DNA from: JAJYVH01 sp964548595
Lineage (GTDB): Archaea; Micrarchaeota; Micrarchaeia; Micrarchaeales; CABMGC01
Length of the DNA: 35,521 bases
Direction of reading: 5' to 3'
Assembly (NCBI GenBank): GCA_964548595.1
Contig: CAZJQO010000003.1
Coordinates: forward strand, 1-35,521
A program made the translations under genes and the position numbers. This document shows, piece after piece, positions 1 to 7,563 of the stretch. The notes beneath the pieces are model-generated. The model was not told where the DNA came from and searched no databases. It was given only the letters and a program-made list of their open reading frames with translations. Numbering within the stretch: the first letter of the stretch is position 1; each line of letters starts with the position of its first letter.

Positions 1-228
1 GCTTATATCCATCCCATATACAATGCCCCCTGCCCTAACAGCAGGAACGCATTCCAAACCGTCTCCACACCCAGCGTAAAAAATTTTCTTTCCGTGGACG
101 GGTCCCATCAATTTAAAGAGTTGTCTCCGCAGAACCTTCACTACCTTGTAATTGCTTTGGGTAGCCGAGTACTGGACTGCCTGCATATCGTATAGCCTTC
201 GTGCAGTAACCGCATCTTTATTTATCAC
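1..228 (-). CDS. SAM-dependent methyltransferase (class I), C-terminus cut by window edge
   Basis: Reading the minus strand from GTG at 228 gives 76 codons open to the window edge. The peptide has a glycine-rich SAM-binding motif I (FYAGCGDGLE, about residues 50-59) followed by YGMDIS, the usual acidic end of strand beta 2. This is the N-terminal part of a Rossmann-fold methyltransferase; the substrate cannot be told because the rest is outside the window. The frame opens at 249 and has no ATG upstream. GTG 228 sits about 25 bases after an AT-rich box at 247-255, so the transcript may be leaderless. A GAGGTGAT Shine-Dalgarno-like string overlaps the GTG, but the ATG after it (215) is out of frame and soon stops. 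The segment shares the AT-rich composition of the adjacent hydrolase, unlike the rest of the window. Confidence 0.7.
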   Translation of the reverse strand, partial: MINKDAVTARRLYDMQAVQYSATQSNYKVVKVLRRQLFKLMGPVHGKKIFYAGCGDGLECVPAVRAGGIVYGMDIS

Positions 229-246
229 CTCACTTCCCCTTCTTGG

Positions 247-255
247 ATATTAAAA
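247..255 (-). promoter_or_regulatory. Putative TATA box of the methyltransferase gene
   Basis: TTTTAATAT on the minus strand is centred about 24 bases before GTG 228, the usual archaeal TATA spacing for a leaderless or near-leaderless message. The inverted repeat at 268-291 lies directly upstream. Confidence 0.4.
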
Positions 256-267
256 CTGTTCCTCCAT

Positions 268-291
268 GTAAAGTAAACTGGTAAACTTTAC
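268..291. promoter_or_regulatory. 24-bp imperfect palindrome, candidate operator
   Basis: The half-sites read GTAAAGT...ACTTTAC, with internal TAAAC/GTTTA elements. By hand comparison 18 of 24 positions match the reverse complement. It lies just upstream of the presumed TATA box of the minus-strand methyltransferase gene, where an archaeal activator or a BRE-overlapping repressor could bind. The binding protein is unknown. Confidence 0.35.
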
Positions 292-430
292 ACTTTTATC
301 CTTTTCCTTCGATTGCCAACAACCCTATATGTGAAAACTTGGAATGTTTGCTTAACAGAAATTGACTATTTTTATAAGGTCTACTGCCGTATTAAATTTG
401 CTGGAACTGCATATGGTTTACCGTTACAGG

Positions 431-1216
431 CTATAGAGTCCCTGTTTTTCTTAGTAATTTTAAAATCTCATTATCTACTATCTTTACTTCTTCATCCTTC
501 AGTTTGTAGTCATGAGTCATCTTTGGTATTACCACAAATTTCTTTGGCTCGTTTGCACTTTCAAATATCTCCTGAACCATTTCTTTCGGGCAAGAATTAT
601 CTAATTCTCCTGCTATAAAAATAGTTGGAACTCTTATTTTCTTTACATCAGTGAGTACGTCGTACTTATCCTTATCGTCTGCGTATGAAATTGGTACAAT
701 AAAAGTCTTTTTTCCTGGTTTACCTTCAGGCAATTCTCGTGTACTCTTGCTAAAACCAGTTCTCTTCCATTCGGCCATCCTTTCATCTGTCGCCGTGCTT
801 CTGCCAGAAGGCATTATTGCCACCACAACAGAAATTCGTAAATCTCTTGCTGCGTAAAGAAGTGCAACTTGCCCTCCTCTGCTATGACCTCCAATTAGTA
901 TATGCTCATATTTTCCTTGTTCTGACATATATTCCAAAACATTTCTGATATCTGTAAGGTACTGGGTTGTGGTGTACTGAGAGATGTTCCCTTCACTATC
1001 CCACGTTCCTGTTGGGTCAAACCTGACGGCAGTGTAGCCCTCATTACTTAACATTTCTGCAAGGTTGGTCATGTGCTTGTAATCTTTTGAGTCCAAGTAA
1101 CCTGGGCACAGAATTGCGAGCTTTTCAGTTGCAACGTCATTCTGGTGAATTGCTGCAGAAAGGTTGCCCTTTGAAGACTGTATTCTTGTTCGAAATACCT
1201 TATTCACGTGTTTCAC
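431..1216 (-). CDS. Alpha/beta hydrolase (serine hydrolase / esterase-like)
   Basis: This 261-residue protein has the alpha/beta-hydrolase layout: an early strand LAILCPGYLDS forming the oxyanion region, the nucleophile elbow GGHSRGG (Ser about residue 112), a late acid in AGELDNSCP and a histidine in KMTHDYK near the C-terminus. Family members hydrolyse esters, amides or acyl groups; the substrate cannot be assigned. No signal peptide is evident, so it is probably cytoplasmic. The start codon is GTG at 1216, about 28 bases after a TATA box at 1239-1250, so the message is probably leaderless. The gene is clearly more AT-rich than everything right of 1330, which suggests recent acquisition together with the methyltransferase downstream. 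Confidence 0.8.
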   Translation of the reverse strand: MKHVNKVFRTRIQSSKGNLSAAIHQNDVATEKLAILCPGYLDSKDYKHMTNLAEMLSNEGYTAVRFDPTGTWDSEGNISQYTTTQYLTDIRNVLEYMSEQGKYEHILIGGHSRGGQVALLYAARDLRISVVVAIMPSGRSTATDERMAEWKRTGFSKSTRELPEGKPGKKTFIVPISYADDKDKYDVLTDVKKIRVPTIFIAGELDNSCPKEMVQEIFESANEPKKFVVIPKMTHDYKLKDEEVKIVDNEILKLLRKTGTL

Positions 1217-1238
1217 TAATTAAAATCTACTTTACTAG

Positions 1239-1250
1239 GTATAAATAGAT
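1239..1250 (-). promoter_or_regulatory. TATA box of the alpha/beta hydrolase gene
   Basis: The minus strand reads ATCTATTTATACC here. The TTTATA core lies about 28 bases before GTG 1216, consistent with a leaderless transcript. Confidence 0.45.
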
Positions 1251-1303
1251 TCGCTTAAGATTATACGTAGTCGCATAGGTAAACCTTATTAATGATCAGA
1301 GAT

Positions 1304-1323
1304 TTGTATATCGTTGTATATCG
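1304..1323 (+). promoter_or_regulatory. Perfect tandem 10-bp repeat containing TATA elements
   Basis: TTGTATATCG occurs twice head-to-tail (1304-1313 and 1314-1323). Each copy contains a TATA-like core and lies 55-75 bases before the acylphosphatase ATG. It could be a doubled promoter element or a regulator site, and it marks the junction between the AT-rich left segment and the GC-rich rest. Confidence 0.35.
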
Positions 1324-1377
1324 TACACGAACGTTACTTGAAGCTCAACTCTCGGCGCTCGCAGTTTTCAGCGGCGC

Positions 1378-1788
1378 ATGTTCATGGAAGTGATACTTTC
1401 CGTTCACGGAGTGGTGCATGGCGTGGGATACAGGGCCTTCGTAAAGGGCATCGCGCTGAGGCACAGCATAAAAGGGAACGTGCGGAACGTCTCTGACGGC
1501 AGCGTGGAGATACTGGCCGTGGGCACTCCAGAGGCCCTCGCCTCTTTTGAGGATGAAATAATGGTAGATACGCGGCACGGACCCAGCGTGCTGCACGTGG
1601 AGAAGAGAGTGCGGGACGAGAAGTTTGGCACCTATGCCGACTTTGAGATAGAGGAGGACAGGCAGCTCTGGCTATATGGTGCACTCCTCATTCAGCACCG
1701 GCATGGTCACTTTGTAGTGCTTGCCGAGCGCGGCTGCAAGCTGCTTCATCTTTTCCTCGTCTCCGTGTACTATGAATATTCTCTTTAG
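1378..1788 (+). CDS. acyP: Acylphosphatase with an unusual read-through tail
   Basis: Residues 1-94 match the acylphosphatase fold, which hydrolyses carboxyl-phosphate bonds such as acetyl phosphate in the cytoplasm. The signature HGVVHGVGYR carries the catalytic Arg, and KGNVRNVSDGSVEI carries the catalytic Asn. Family members are about 90 residues. Here the frame stays open for about 40 more residues, to 1788, and the last 117 bases are antisense to the 3' end of the convergent beta-CASP nuclease gene (stop at 1672). The tail has no recognisable motif. Either the stop codon was lost and the overlap is real, or a sequence error near 1665-1680 removed a stop. ATG 1378 is taken as start; ATG 1384 is also possible. 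Confidence 0.8.
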   Translation: MFMEVILSVHGVVHGVGYRAFVKGIALRHSIKGNVRNVSDGSVEILAVGTPEALASFEDEIMVDTRHGPSVLHVEKRVRDEKFGTYADFEIEEDRQLWLYGALLIQHRHGHFVVLAERGCKLLHLFLVSVYYEYSL

Positions 1789-2985
1789 TCCCTGTATCTT
1801 GCTCACAAACCTGACCAGTTGCGGCCTGTCCGCGTGCGCAGAGAGGTGGAACGACTCGACTTTCAGCCCCATCTTGATTTTCTTGCCTTCCAGGCTTATC
1901 TCCTTGGCGCCGTTGAGCAGATCCCTGCCCGGGGTTCCGACCGCCTGGTAGCCTACGAGTATGAGTTTGTTCAGCGCGTCGCTGCCCATGTGCTCCAGAT
2001 ACTTTATCACGGGGCCGCCCTTCAGCATGCCGCTGGTGGTGACTACTATCGCTGCGCCCTGGTACCTCATGACCTTGCTCCTGTCGGCCTTGTCCTCCAC
2101 CATGGAGAAATTGCTGCTCTTGAACGGGTCGTCTTCGCTCATCAGTATGCGCTTCTGCAGCTCGTCCTTGCAGAATATCACGTTGTGCCTGTAGATCCTG
2201 TTAGCCTTGCCTATCATGCCATCTACGAATATGGGCACCTTGGGCAGCGTGCCTGATCGCATGTAGTCGTCAAGTATGAAGAGCACTTCCTGCGCCCTTC
2301 CAACGGCGAAGCTCGGGATCACGACCTTGCCCTCGTTCTCGAGCGTTGTCTTTATGCTCTTCATCAGCCCCGAAAGCACTTCCTTCTCCGCTGGGAACGT
2401 GTCCTTGTCTCCGCCGTAGGTTGACTCGGTTATCAGCGTGTCAGCCTTCAGGTACTCGGTGTACGCCGGATCCAGCAGCCTGGTTGTCCTCAGGTTCAGG
2501 TCGCCTGTGTAGAGAATGCGCTCATCGCCGAGCCTAACCTCCACCATCGCGCTGCCCAGTATGTGGCCTGCCGGCACGAACTTTATTGCAAAATCCTTGA
2601 TCCTGGCCTCCTGATGGTACTCCAGTACCTTGGCCTTCCTCTGCATCTTTGCCTGCCAGTCCTTGCTGATGTTCTTTGGCTCCGATATCTTCAGGTAGTC
2701 GTTGGCTATCACGTTAACGAGCTCGAACGTTGGCTTGAGCGCGTAAGCAAGGCCGTTGAATCCGTTCGAATACAGATGCGGCAGGTACCCGCAGTGGTCA
2801 AGGTGCGCGTGTGTTATCACAACCGCGTCTATGCTCTTCAGCATAGAGTCGGGCAGGGTAGGCAGCTCCGCTTCCTCCTCGCCTATCTTCACTCCTGCGT
2901 CCAGCAGTATTCTTGTGTTCTTCCCTTCTACCATTATGCAGCTCCTTCCTACCTCTCTTGCTGCTCCGAAAAATTTTAGTTTCAA
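1672..2985 (-). CDS. aCPSF2-type MBL/beta-CASP ribonuclease
   Basis: This 437-residue metallo-beta-lactamase/beta-CASP protein belongs to the archaeal CPSF73/RNase J superfamily, which processes or degrades RNA. Visible motifs are HAHLDHCG (about 59-66, zinc ligands), GHILGS (motif 3), YTGD (motif 4), ITESTYGG (motif A), SFAVGRAQE (after motif A) and FHLSAHADR (motif C). No N-terminal KH domains are present, so it fits the short aCPSF2 group rather than the ~630-residue aCPSF1/FttA termination factor. The start is TTG 2985, with a GTGAT Shine-Dalgarno-like string a few bases upstream. It follows the coiled-coil gene by 71 bases on the same strand. Its 3' end overlaps the acylphosphatase tail. 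Confidence 0.9.
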   Translation of the reverse strand: MKLKFFGAAREVGRSCIMVEGKNTRILLDAGVKIGEEEAELPTLPDSMLKSIDAVVITHAHLDHCGYLPHLYSNGFNGLAYALKPTFELVNVIANDYLKISEPKNISKDWQAKMQRKAKVLEYHQEARIKDFAIKFVPAGHILGSAMVEVRLGDERILYTGDLNLRTTRLLDPAYTEYLKADTLITESTYGGDKDTFPAEKEVLSGLMKSIKTTLENEGKVVIPSFAVGRAQEVLFILDDYMRSGTLPKVPIFVDGMIGKANRIYRHNVIFCKDELQKRILMSEDDPFKSSNFSMVEDKADRSKVMRYQGAAIVVTTSGMLKGGPVIKYLEHMGSDALNKLILVGYQAVGTPGRDLLNGAKEISLEGKKIKMGLKVESFHLSAHADRPQLVRFVSKIQGLKRIFIVHGDEEKMKQLAAALGKHYKVTMPVLNEECTI

Positions 2986-3056
2986 TAAATCACTTTTCTT
3001 TTGTTTTGTATTTTTTGCTTCTCTTTACTTCGCGTTTCTTTTTGCGCAGATTGCTT

Positions 3057-3581
3057 CTATTCCTTCTTCTTTATCGTGGCTATGTCTTCGAGGCTTATCT
3101 CGAAGGGCTCGCTGCGCTTCTGCTTGTACTCGGGGCTCCTGCCCTCGCTCCTCCTCTGCCTCGCCGCCTTGCTCCTTATGCCTGCGAAGAGCGCGTCCAG
3201 CCTCTTGTCAAGCTCCAGTATTTTGCCCTTGTGCGCCTCCAGCTCCCTGTTGAGCGCGTCTATGTCGCTCGTCAGGAATTCGAGCTTCCTCTTCATCCTG
3301 TAGCCCTTCAGCGCCTCCTCGAGCTCCGCGTCCACGTCGCTGAGCTTCTTGATCAGCTCCTTCTCCGCAGCCAGCGTGCCCGCCTGCGTGGAGATCTGGA
3401 ACTCTATGCCCTTCTTCATCTTCCTGAGCCTGCCGAGATTCTTCTGCGGCATGTCGTAGCTGGTGAGCTTCTGTATGGCCGCACGCTCCGACTCCTTGTA
3501 GTCGAGCCTGCCCTTCAGCCTGCGCATCTGGTCTATGAGCGAGGCCCTCTCCCTCTTGGCCTTGTCTATATCATCCTGCAC
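3057..3581 (-). CDS. Coiled-coil protein, start uncertain
   Basis: From GTG 3581 the product is 174 residues, nearly all charged helix with heptad-like spacing (for example IDQMRRLKGRLDYKESERA and DIDALNRELEAHKGKI), ending in a Lys/Arg-rich tail. This is a long coiled coil of unknown function, resembling the archaeal coiled-coil family found near ribosomal or RNA-metabolism genes; that resemblance is only general. The same frame stays open another ~50 codons upstream, as an Ala/Glu/Lys-rich linker-like stretch, into the end of the glycosyltransferase gene. It has no ATG, GTG or TTG there. A CTG at 3698 overlaps the glycosyltransferase TGA as CTGA, so a non-standard start is possible. Confidence 0.65.
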   Translation of the reverse strand: MQDDIDKAKRERASLIDQMRRLKGRLDYKESERAAIQKLTSYDMPQKNLGRLRKMKKGIEFQISTQAGTLAAEKELIKKLSDVDAELEEALKGYRMKRKLEFLTSDIDALNRELEAHKGKILELDKRLDALFAGIRSKAARQRRSEGRSPEYKQKRSEPFEISLEDIATIKKKE

Positions 3582-3694
3582 AGGATCGGTTGCCTTGGCT
3601 GCGCCGCGCTCCTGCGCAGCGTTTGGGCTGGCCTGCGCAGTTTCCTTAACTGGTGCCGAAGCAGCCTCGTTTTTTGTCTCCTTCTTCTCGTCGC

Positions 3695-4867
3695 TCAGTG
3701 AACCGCCTGTTCCTCTAGCAATAGTTTGTAAGTATCAAGCAGAGCGTCTGTCACATGCCTGCTGGAATACTGTCTAGCTGTTTCGGTTGCGTGCTTTGTA
3801 TAAGCAGAGCTGTTATTTAAAACTTTTTCTATCTTGCTTGCGCAGCTCCTCGCGTCCGATGGCTTGAAGCGCTCGCCGTTTCTGCCGTCTTTTATCAGGT
3901 CGTGCAGCGCCATGTAATCTGAGCCTACCACAGGCTTGCCCATCGCCATGGCCTCCAGCGCCACTATGCCCTGCGTCTCGAAGTTGGAGGGCAGGCAGAG
4001 CAGGTCGCTTGCTGCATACATCTGCTGAAGCTCATCCGTCCTTACGAAGCCGGTGAATATTACATTTGCCGATATGCCTAGCTTCGCGGAGAGCCGCCTG
4101 GAGGCATCAAGCTCAGGGCCCGCGCCACCTACAACGAAGCGTATGTCGGTGCGCCTCTTGAGCAGCAGCTTTGCGGCATGCAGCATTACGTCCAGCCTCT
4201 TCTCCTTGCTTATCCTGCCCATGTACAGCACCACTTTCTCCTCCCTGCCTATTCCAAGCTTCTCCAGCATGCCTGATCCGCTTATTTTCCTGTTAAACCT
4301 CTTCAGGTCGATGCTGTTCGGCACAACTGTAATGTTGCCTACTTTCTGCTTCCTGAGCATGGTCGCTATCGAATTCGACGGCGCAATCACCGCGTCGCTC
4401 GACCTGTAGAAGAACTTGACATATTTCCATAGGTACTTGGCGTAGAACCTGCGCAGCGCCCTGTTCTTGGGGTAGTATGCATCCAGGCTCCTGCTATTTA
4501 GCAGCGTGTGGAAAGTGCTTACTGCAGGATAGTTGTTGAGCTTCGCCGCCAGCAGGCCTGTAAAGCCCATCATGAACGGGGTCTGATTGTGTATTATGTC
4601 TATCCCAAGGCTCTTCAGCTTCAGCGAGGAATAGTACGGGAACAGCGCGGTGCTGTACTGCGGATACGGCTTGAACTTCACTCCTGCATACAAAAATACG
4701 TCCTTGCGTCCGTACTTCTTCATGTCCTCCTGCTTCGCTGGAGCGAATGTGTAGACTTTGTGGCCGCGCCTCTCCAGCTCTCTCTTGAAGCCGCATATCG
4801 ACGTGACTACGCCGTCGATTGCAGGGAAATAGCTGTCTGTGTAAAAAGCAATCCTTAAACGCTGCAT
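3695..4867 (-). CDS. GT4-family glycosyltransferase
   Basis: This ~390-residue protein has the GT-B fold of family 4, using nucleotide-sugar donors. The N-terminus IAFYTDSYFPAIDGV is typical of lipid- or polysaccharide-directed members such as diacylglycerol glucosyltransferases. The C-terminal half has VLYMGRISKEKRLD and the donor-binding ExxxxxxxE motif in FETQGIVALEAMAMGKP. No membrane segment is seen, so it is probably a peripheral cytoplasmic enzyme making a glycolipid or glycan; the acceptor is unknown. ATG 4867 is preferred over the TTG one codon earlier. It lies directly after uL15 in the position where many archaea have secY. Confidence 0.88.
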   Translation of the reverse strand: MQRLRIAFYTDSYFPAIDGVVTSICGFKRELERRGHKVYTFAPAKQEDMKKYGRKDVFLYAGVKFKPYPQYSTALFPYYSSLKLKSLGIDIIHNQTPFMMGFTGLLAAKLNNYPAVSTFHTLLNSRSLDAYYPKNRALRRFYAKYLWKYVKFFYRSSDAVIAPSNSIATMLRKQKVGNITVVPNSIDLKRFNRKISGSGMLEKLGIGREEKVVLYMGRISKEKRLDVMLHAAKLLLKRRTDIRFVVGGAGPELDASRRLSAKLGISANVIFTGFVRTDELQQMYAASDLLCLPSNFETQGIVALEAMAMGKPVVGSDYMALHDLIKDGRNGERFKPSDARSCASKIEKVLNNSSAYTKHATETARQYSSRHVTDALLDTYKLLLEEQAVH

Positions 4868-4875
4868 CAAAACAC

Positions 4876-5271
4876 TCAGAGCCTTACGGCCTCTCCTCCA
4901 GCCTGCTTTATCTTCGCTTCTGCGTTCGCAGAGAACGAATCAGCCTTGATCACTGCTGGTTTCAGCAGTGTGCCAGAGCTCAGCACCTTGAAGCCCTTCA
5001 GCTCAAGCACCGGTTTGTCGCCCTGCACGCTGTTGAGCCTCTTAGACACGTCCCGCAGGCTTATTATCTCAAGCCTCTTCCCCTTCCTTGACACGAAACC
5101 CTTGTGCACCAGGCTCTCGCGCTCGTAGACAAGTATGTGCGACATCTTGTGCTTGCTGCCGCCCCTGCCCACTCCACCCCTGCTGCCCGCTCCTCTGGCG
5201 TGCTTTATGTTGCCTACACCCCAACTCCTGGTGCCGAAGTACTTCCTCTTGCTCTTGATCCTCAGTACCAT
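4876..5271 (-). CDS. rpl15: Large-subunit ribosomal protein uL15
   Basis: The 131-residue protein has the classic Gly/Arg/Lys-rich N-terminal extension (GTRSWGVGNIKHARGAGSRG) that penetrates 23S rRNA, and the C-terminal strand-rich domain (LKGFKVLSSGTLLKPAVIKA). Length fits archaeal L15 at the short end. It starts one base after the uL30 stop, so the two are cotranscribed. Confidence 0.95.
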   Translation of the reverse strand: MVLRIKSKRKYFGTRSWGVGNIKHARGAGSRGGVGRGGSKHKMSHILVYERESLVHKGFVSRKGKRLEIISLRDVSKRLNSVQGDKPVLELKGFKVLSSGTLLKPAVIKADSFSANAEAKIKQAGGEAVRL

Positions 5272-5272
5272 T

Positions 5273-5698
5273 TCAAAGCATCCTCGTTATGAGCTTGTCA
5301 ATTTCAGCGCCCCGGTTGCCCAGTGCTCCCCTGCTCTTGTACGCCTTCTTTACACCCTCGTAGCCCTTCCTCGGGGGGTGCATTCCGAAGGGCATCTCTA
5401 TGCCCAGCTGCTTCGCCGATTTCTTTCCGGAAAGCAGAGCGGAGATGCCTGCCTCATCCACCTTCGCGCCCTTTGCGCTGAGCAGCTTTGCCAGCGTTTC
5501 CTTGCTTATCTCCCCGAAAGTTACGTAGTCCTTGCACTTCTTCAGCATGCCCGCGTATGCAGCGTCTGAACCGTTTACAAGCACAAGGTTGTTGACGCGC
5601 CTGAGCCTGAGCCTGTCCAGAGTCTCCGCTATGTTATGCCTGACCTTCACCCGGCCACGCACTCTTACAACTGCAAGTAGCTTCTCTTTTTCTTCCAT
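5273..5698 (-). CDS. rpl30: Large-subunit ribosomal protein uL30
   Basis: The product is 141 residues from ATG 5698. LLAVVRVRGRVKVRHNIAET is the eukaryote/archaea-type L30 (L7) N-terminus, and the ~150-residue archaeal form with the extra C-terminal segment (FGMHPPRKGYEG) is seen. A TTG 33 bases upstream is in frame but adds only a Cys-rich stretch without family similarity, so ATG 5698 is chosen. It heads the uL30-uL15-GT4-coiled-coil-nuclease gene run. The expected upstream neighbour uS5 is absent; instead the gene begins at a divergent promoter region. Confidence 0.93.
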   Translation of the reverse strand: MEEKEKLLAVVRVRGRVKVRHNIAETLDRLRLRRVNNLVLVNGSDAAYAGMLKKCKDYVTFGEISKETLAKLLSAKGAKVDEAGISALLSGKKSAKQLGIEMPFGMHPPRKGYEGVKKAYKSRGALGNRGAEIDKLITRML

Positions 5699-5784
5699 CA
5701 AGGACACGCCTTTGCATAAAACACGGCACAAACAGGCAGTTGTCGCTCTGGTGCCATTACAGCAACTCTTTGCACATCAATGCT

Positions 5785-5795
5785 TTTATACCTTT
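5785..5795 (-). promoter_or_regulatory. Putative TATA box of the rpl30 operon
   Basis: GGTATAAAAGC on the minus strand is a good archaeal TATA box. It lies about 90 bases before ATG 5698, implying a leader of about 60 bases, which is longer than for other genes in this window. Confidence 0.45.
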
Positions 5796-5974
5796 CCGGC
5801 TTAGCCGCGCTTCCCCTCCGAGAGCGCCACGCTCTCTCCCGTACATTTCTGAATAAAGGCTTCTCGGACAGATAGGGCACTGCATCAAAAAGGCTGGTGT
5901 TTCCCCGCGTCTGCAGTTTTGCAACACTTTGGCATCGGATGACGGCAAAGGGCAACGCGATCGCTACCTCCGGT

Positions 5975-5985
5975 CTATATATATT
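5975..5985 (+). promoter_or_regulatory. TATA box of the pfdA-ftsY operon
   Basis: TATATATATT is centred about 33 bases before ATG 6013, giving a very short leader. Confidence 0.5.
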
Positions 5986-6012
5986 GCGGTAGAAAAATCT
6001 AAGCGTGTAGGT

Positions 6013-6432
6013 ATGCAGGAAAAAGGCAGCAGGGAAGACATGGAGCGGCTCATGTACCTTCAGAGTCTGTACAGCAAGGAGTACGAGGCTGTCGTGAACG
6101 AGATAGCGAGCCTGGGCATGGCACAGGCTGCGCTGGCGCGCAACATAGAGCTGCTGGAGCAGAGGGAGAAGCTTGAGAACTCGAAGATACTGATAAGCGG
6201 CGGCGGAGGCACGTACGTAGACGCGAGCATAAACAAGATAGATAGGGTGCTTGCCTATGCGGGGGCAGGTTATCTGGTGGAGAAGGACGCTGTCGGAGCC
6301 ATGGCGCTGCTCAAGAAGAGCAGCGAAGCAGGAACGGAGGCGATGAAGAAGCTTGTCGATGATAGGCGCAAGCTCGAGAAGGAGATAACAAGCATACAGT
6401 TCGCAATTGAATCGATGCAGCAGGGTCAGTAG
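6013..6432 (+). CDS. pfdA: Prefoldin alpha subunit
   Basis: This 139-residue protein has the prefoldin alpha layout: an N-terminal coiled-coil helix (DMERLMYLQSLYSKEYEAVV), a central double beta-hairpin region (ILISGGGGTYVDASINKIDR) and a C-terminal coiled-coil helix. With beta subunits it would form the hexameric jellyfish-shaped chaperone that holds unfolded proteins for the thermosome. ATG 6013 is chosen because the TATA box is about 33 bases upstream and the family starts here; an in-frame ATG at 5929 would lie upstream of the TATA box. The stop codon directly abuts the ftsY ATG, a common archaeal pairing. Confidence 0.9.
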   Translation: MQEKGSREDMERLMYLQSLYSKEYEAVVNEIASLGMAQAALARNIELLEQREKLENSKILISGGGGTYVDASINKIDRVLAYAGAGYLVEKDAVGAMALLKKSSEAGTEAMKKLVDDRRKLEKEITSIQFAIESMQQGQ

Positions 6433-7548
6433 ATGTTCGAGGGGCTCAGGAAGAAGTTCTCGGGTTTCGTGGAAGGCTTGAGCAAGAAGGAGGAGCAGAA
6501 GGAAGAGCAGAAGGAAGAGGAAGCCCCGGTTATGGTGCAGCAGCAGCCCCAGCCGAGCGGACCCGAACCGGTGCAGAAAGACGGGCAGGTGGCTGAGGCC
6601 GGACAAAAGAGCGGGAAAAAAATAACAGCGGGGCGGAAGGCTCCTGACGTAAGCATCGCCACCAAGATAAGAGGCACGTTCCTGGGCAGGGTAAGGATAA
6701 GCGAGGGCGACGCTGAGCCGTTCCTGGATCAACTCAGGCTCGCGCTGCTGCAGAGCGATGTCAACTACGATGTCGCGGAAAGGATGATAGGCGAGCTGCA
6801 CTCGGGCCTGGTGGGCAAGGAGCTTGAATCGAGGCGGTTGAAGCAGGGGATAAGCGAGGAGATAAGGAACACGCTGATGCAGGTCATGGCCAAGAACGCC
6901 GGCAAGGACGTAGTGAATATGGCAAGGGCGAAGAAAGAGAGCGGTGACCGTCCGTTCAAGATACTTTTTCTCGGGCCGAACGGCGCAGGCAAGACGACAA
7001 CAATAGCAAAGATCGCATACATGCTCAAGAGCAATGGACTCAGCTGCGCCATATCTGCCAGCGACACGTTCAGGGCTGCTGCGATAGAGCAGGCCGCTGT
7101 GCACGCAAAGGCGCTAGGCATACCTGTGGTCAAGGGCGCCTACGGCGCGGATCCGGCGAGCATAGCCTTCGACTCGGTTGCTTACGCCAGGGCTCACGGC
7201 ATAGACGCTGTGCTTATAGACAGCGCTGGCAGGCAGGAGACCAACAAGAGCCTGATAGACGAGCTTAGGAAGATGGTGCGCGTCAACAAGCCTGACATGT
7301 GCGTCTTCATAGGCGAGAGCATAGCGGGCAACTCGCTGCTCGAGCAGGTGAAGCAGTTCGATTCGGCGGCCAGGCTCGACGGCATAATACTCACGAAGTT
7401 GGACGTTGACTCGAAGGGCGGCAACACACTCTCGATACTGAGCGACACCAGCATACCGGTGCTTTACTTCGGCACGGGTGAAAAGTACACAGACCTCATA
7501 CCCTACAGCGCCAAGTTCATAGTGGATAGCATAATGCCTAATAATTAG
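6433..7548 (+). CDS. ftsY: Signal recognition particle receptor FtsY
   Basis: This 371-residue SRP-type GTPase docks the SRP54-ribosome complex at the membrane for cotranslational export. A highly charged Glu/Lys/Gln N-terminal A domain (about residues 1-65) precedes the four-helix N domain and the G domain. The G domain has GPNGAGKTTTIAKIA (G1), DTFRAAAIEQ (insertion box), DSAGRQETN (G3), TKLDVDSKGG (G4) and FGTGEKYTDL (closing loop). The TKLD motif reads TKLDVDSKGG rather than the usual TKLDADAKGG, a mild change. It is cotranscribed with pfdA with no gap. Confidence 0.96.
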   Translation: MFEGLRKKFSGFVEGLSKKEEQKEEQKEEEAPVMVQQQPQPSGPEPVQKDGQVAEAGQKSGKKITAGRKAPDVSIATKIRGTFLGRVRISEGDAEPFLDQLRLALLQSDVNYDVAERMIGELHSGLVGKELESRRLKQGISEEIRNTLMQVMAKNAGKDVVNMARAKKESGDRPFKILFLGPNGAGKTTTIAKIAYMLKSNGLSCAISASDTFRAAAIEQAAVHAKALGIPVVKGAYGADPASIAFDSVAYARAHGIDAVLIDSAGRQETNKSLIDELRKMVRVNKPDMCVFIGESIAGNSLLEQVKQFDSAARLDGIILTKLDVDSKGGNTLSILSDTSIPVLYFGTGEKYTDLIPYSAKFIVDSIMPNN

Positions 7549-7563
7549 TCTGTTTCAAGTTAC

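Larger units (their letters stand above)
5699..6012. other. Divergent intergenic region (314 bp), promoters and one hairpin
   Basis: No convincing gene is seen here. It contains the minus-strand TATA box for uL30 (5785-5795), the plus-strand TATA box for prefoldin (5975-5985), and a perfect 7-bp hairpin, GAGAGCG-CCA-CGCTCTC, at 5820-5836. I looked for a tRNA and for C/D-box pairs and found none I could defend. Confidence 0.5.

Noticed and set aside
5840..5970. Possible tRNA or C/D-box RNA in the rpl30/pfdA gap
   Set aside because: No cloverleaf could be drawn, and no C and D box pair with proper spacing was found.
5698..7104. 468-codon open frame on the minus strand
   Set aside because: It is antisense to prefoldin alpha and ftsY, has Leu/Arg/His-rich shadow composition and no family motif.
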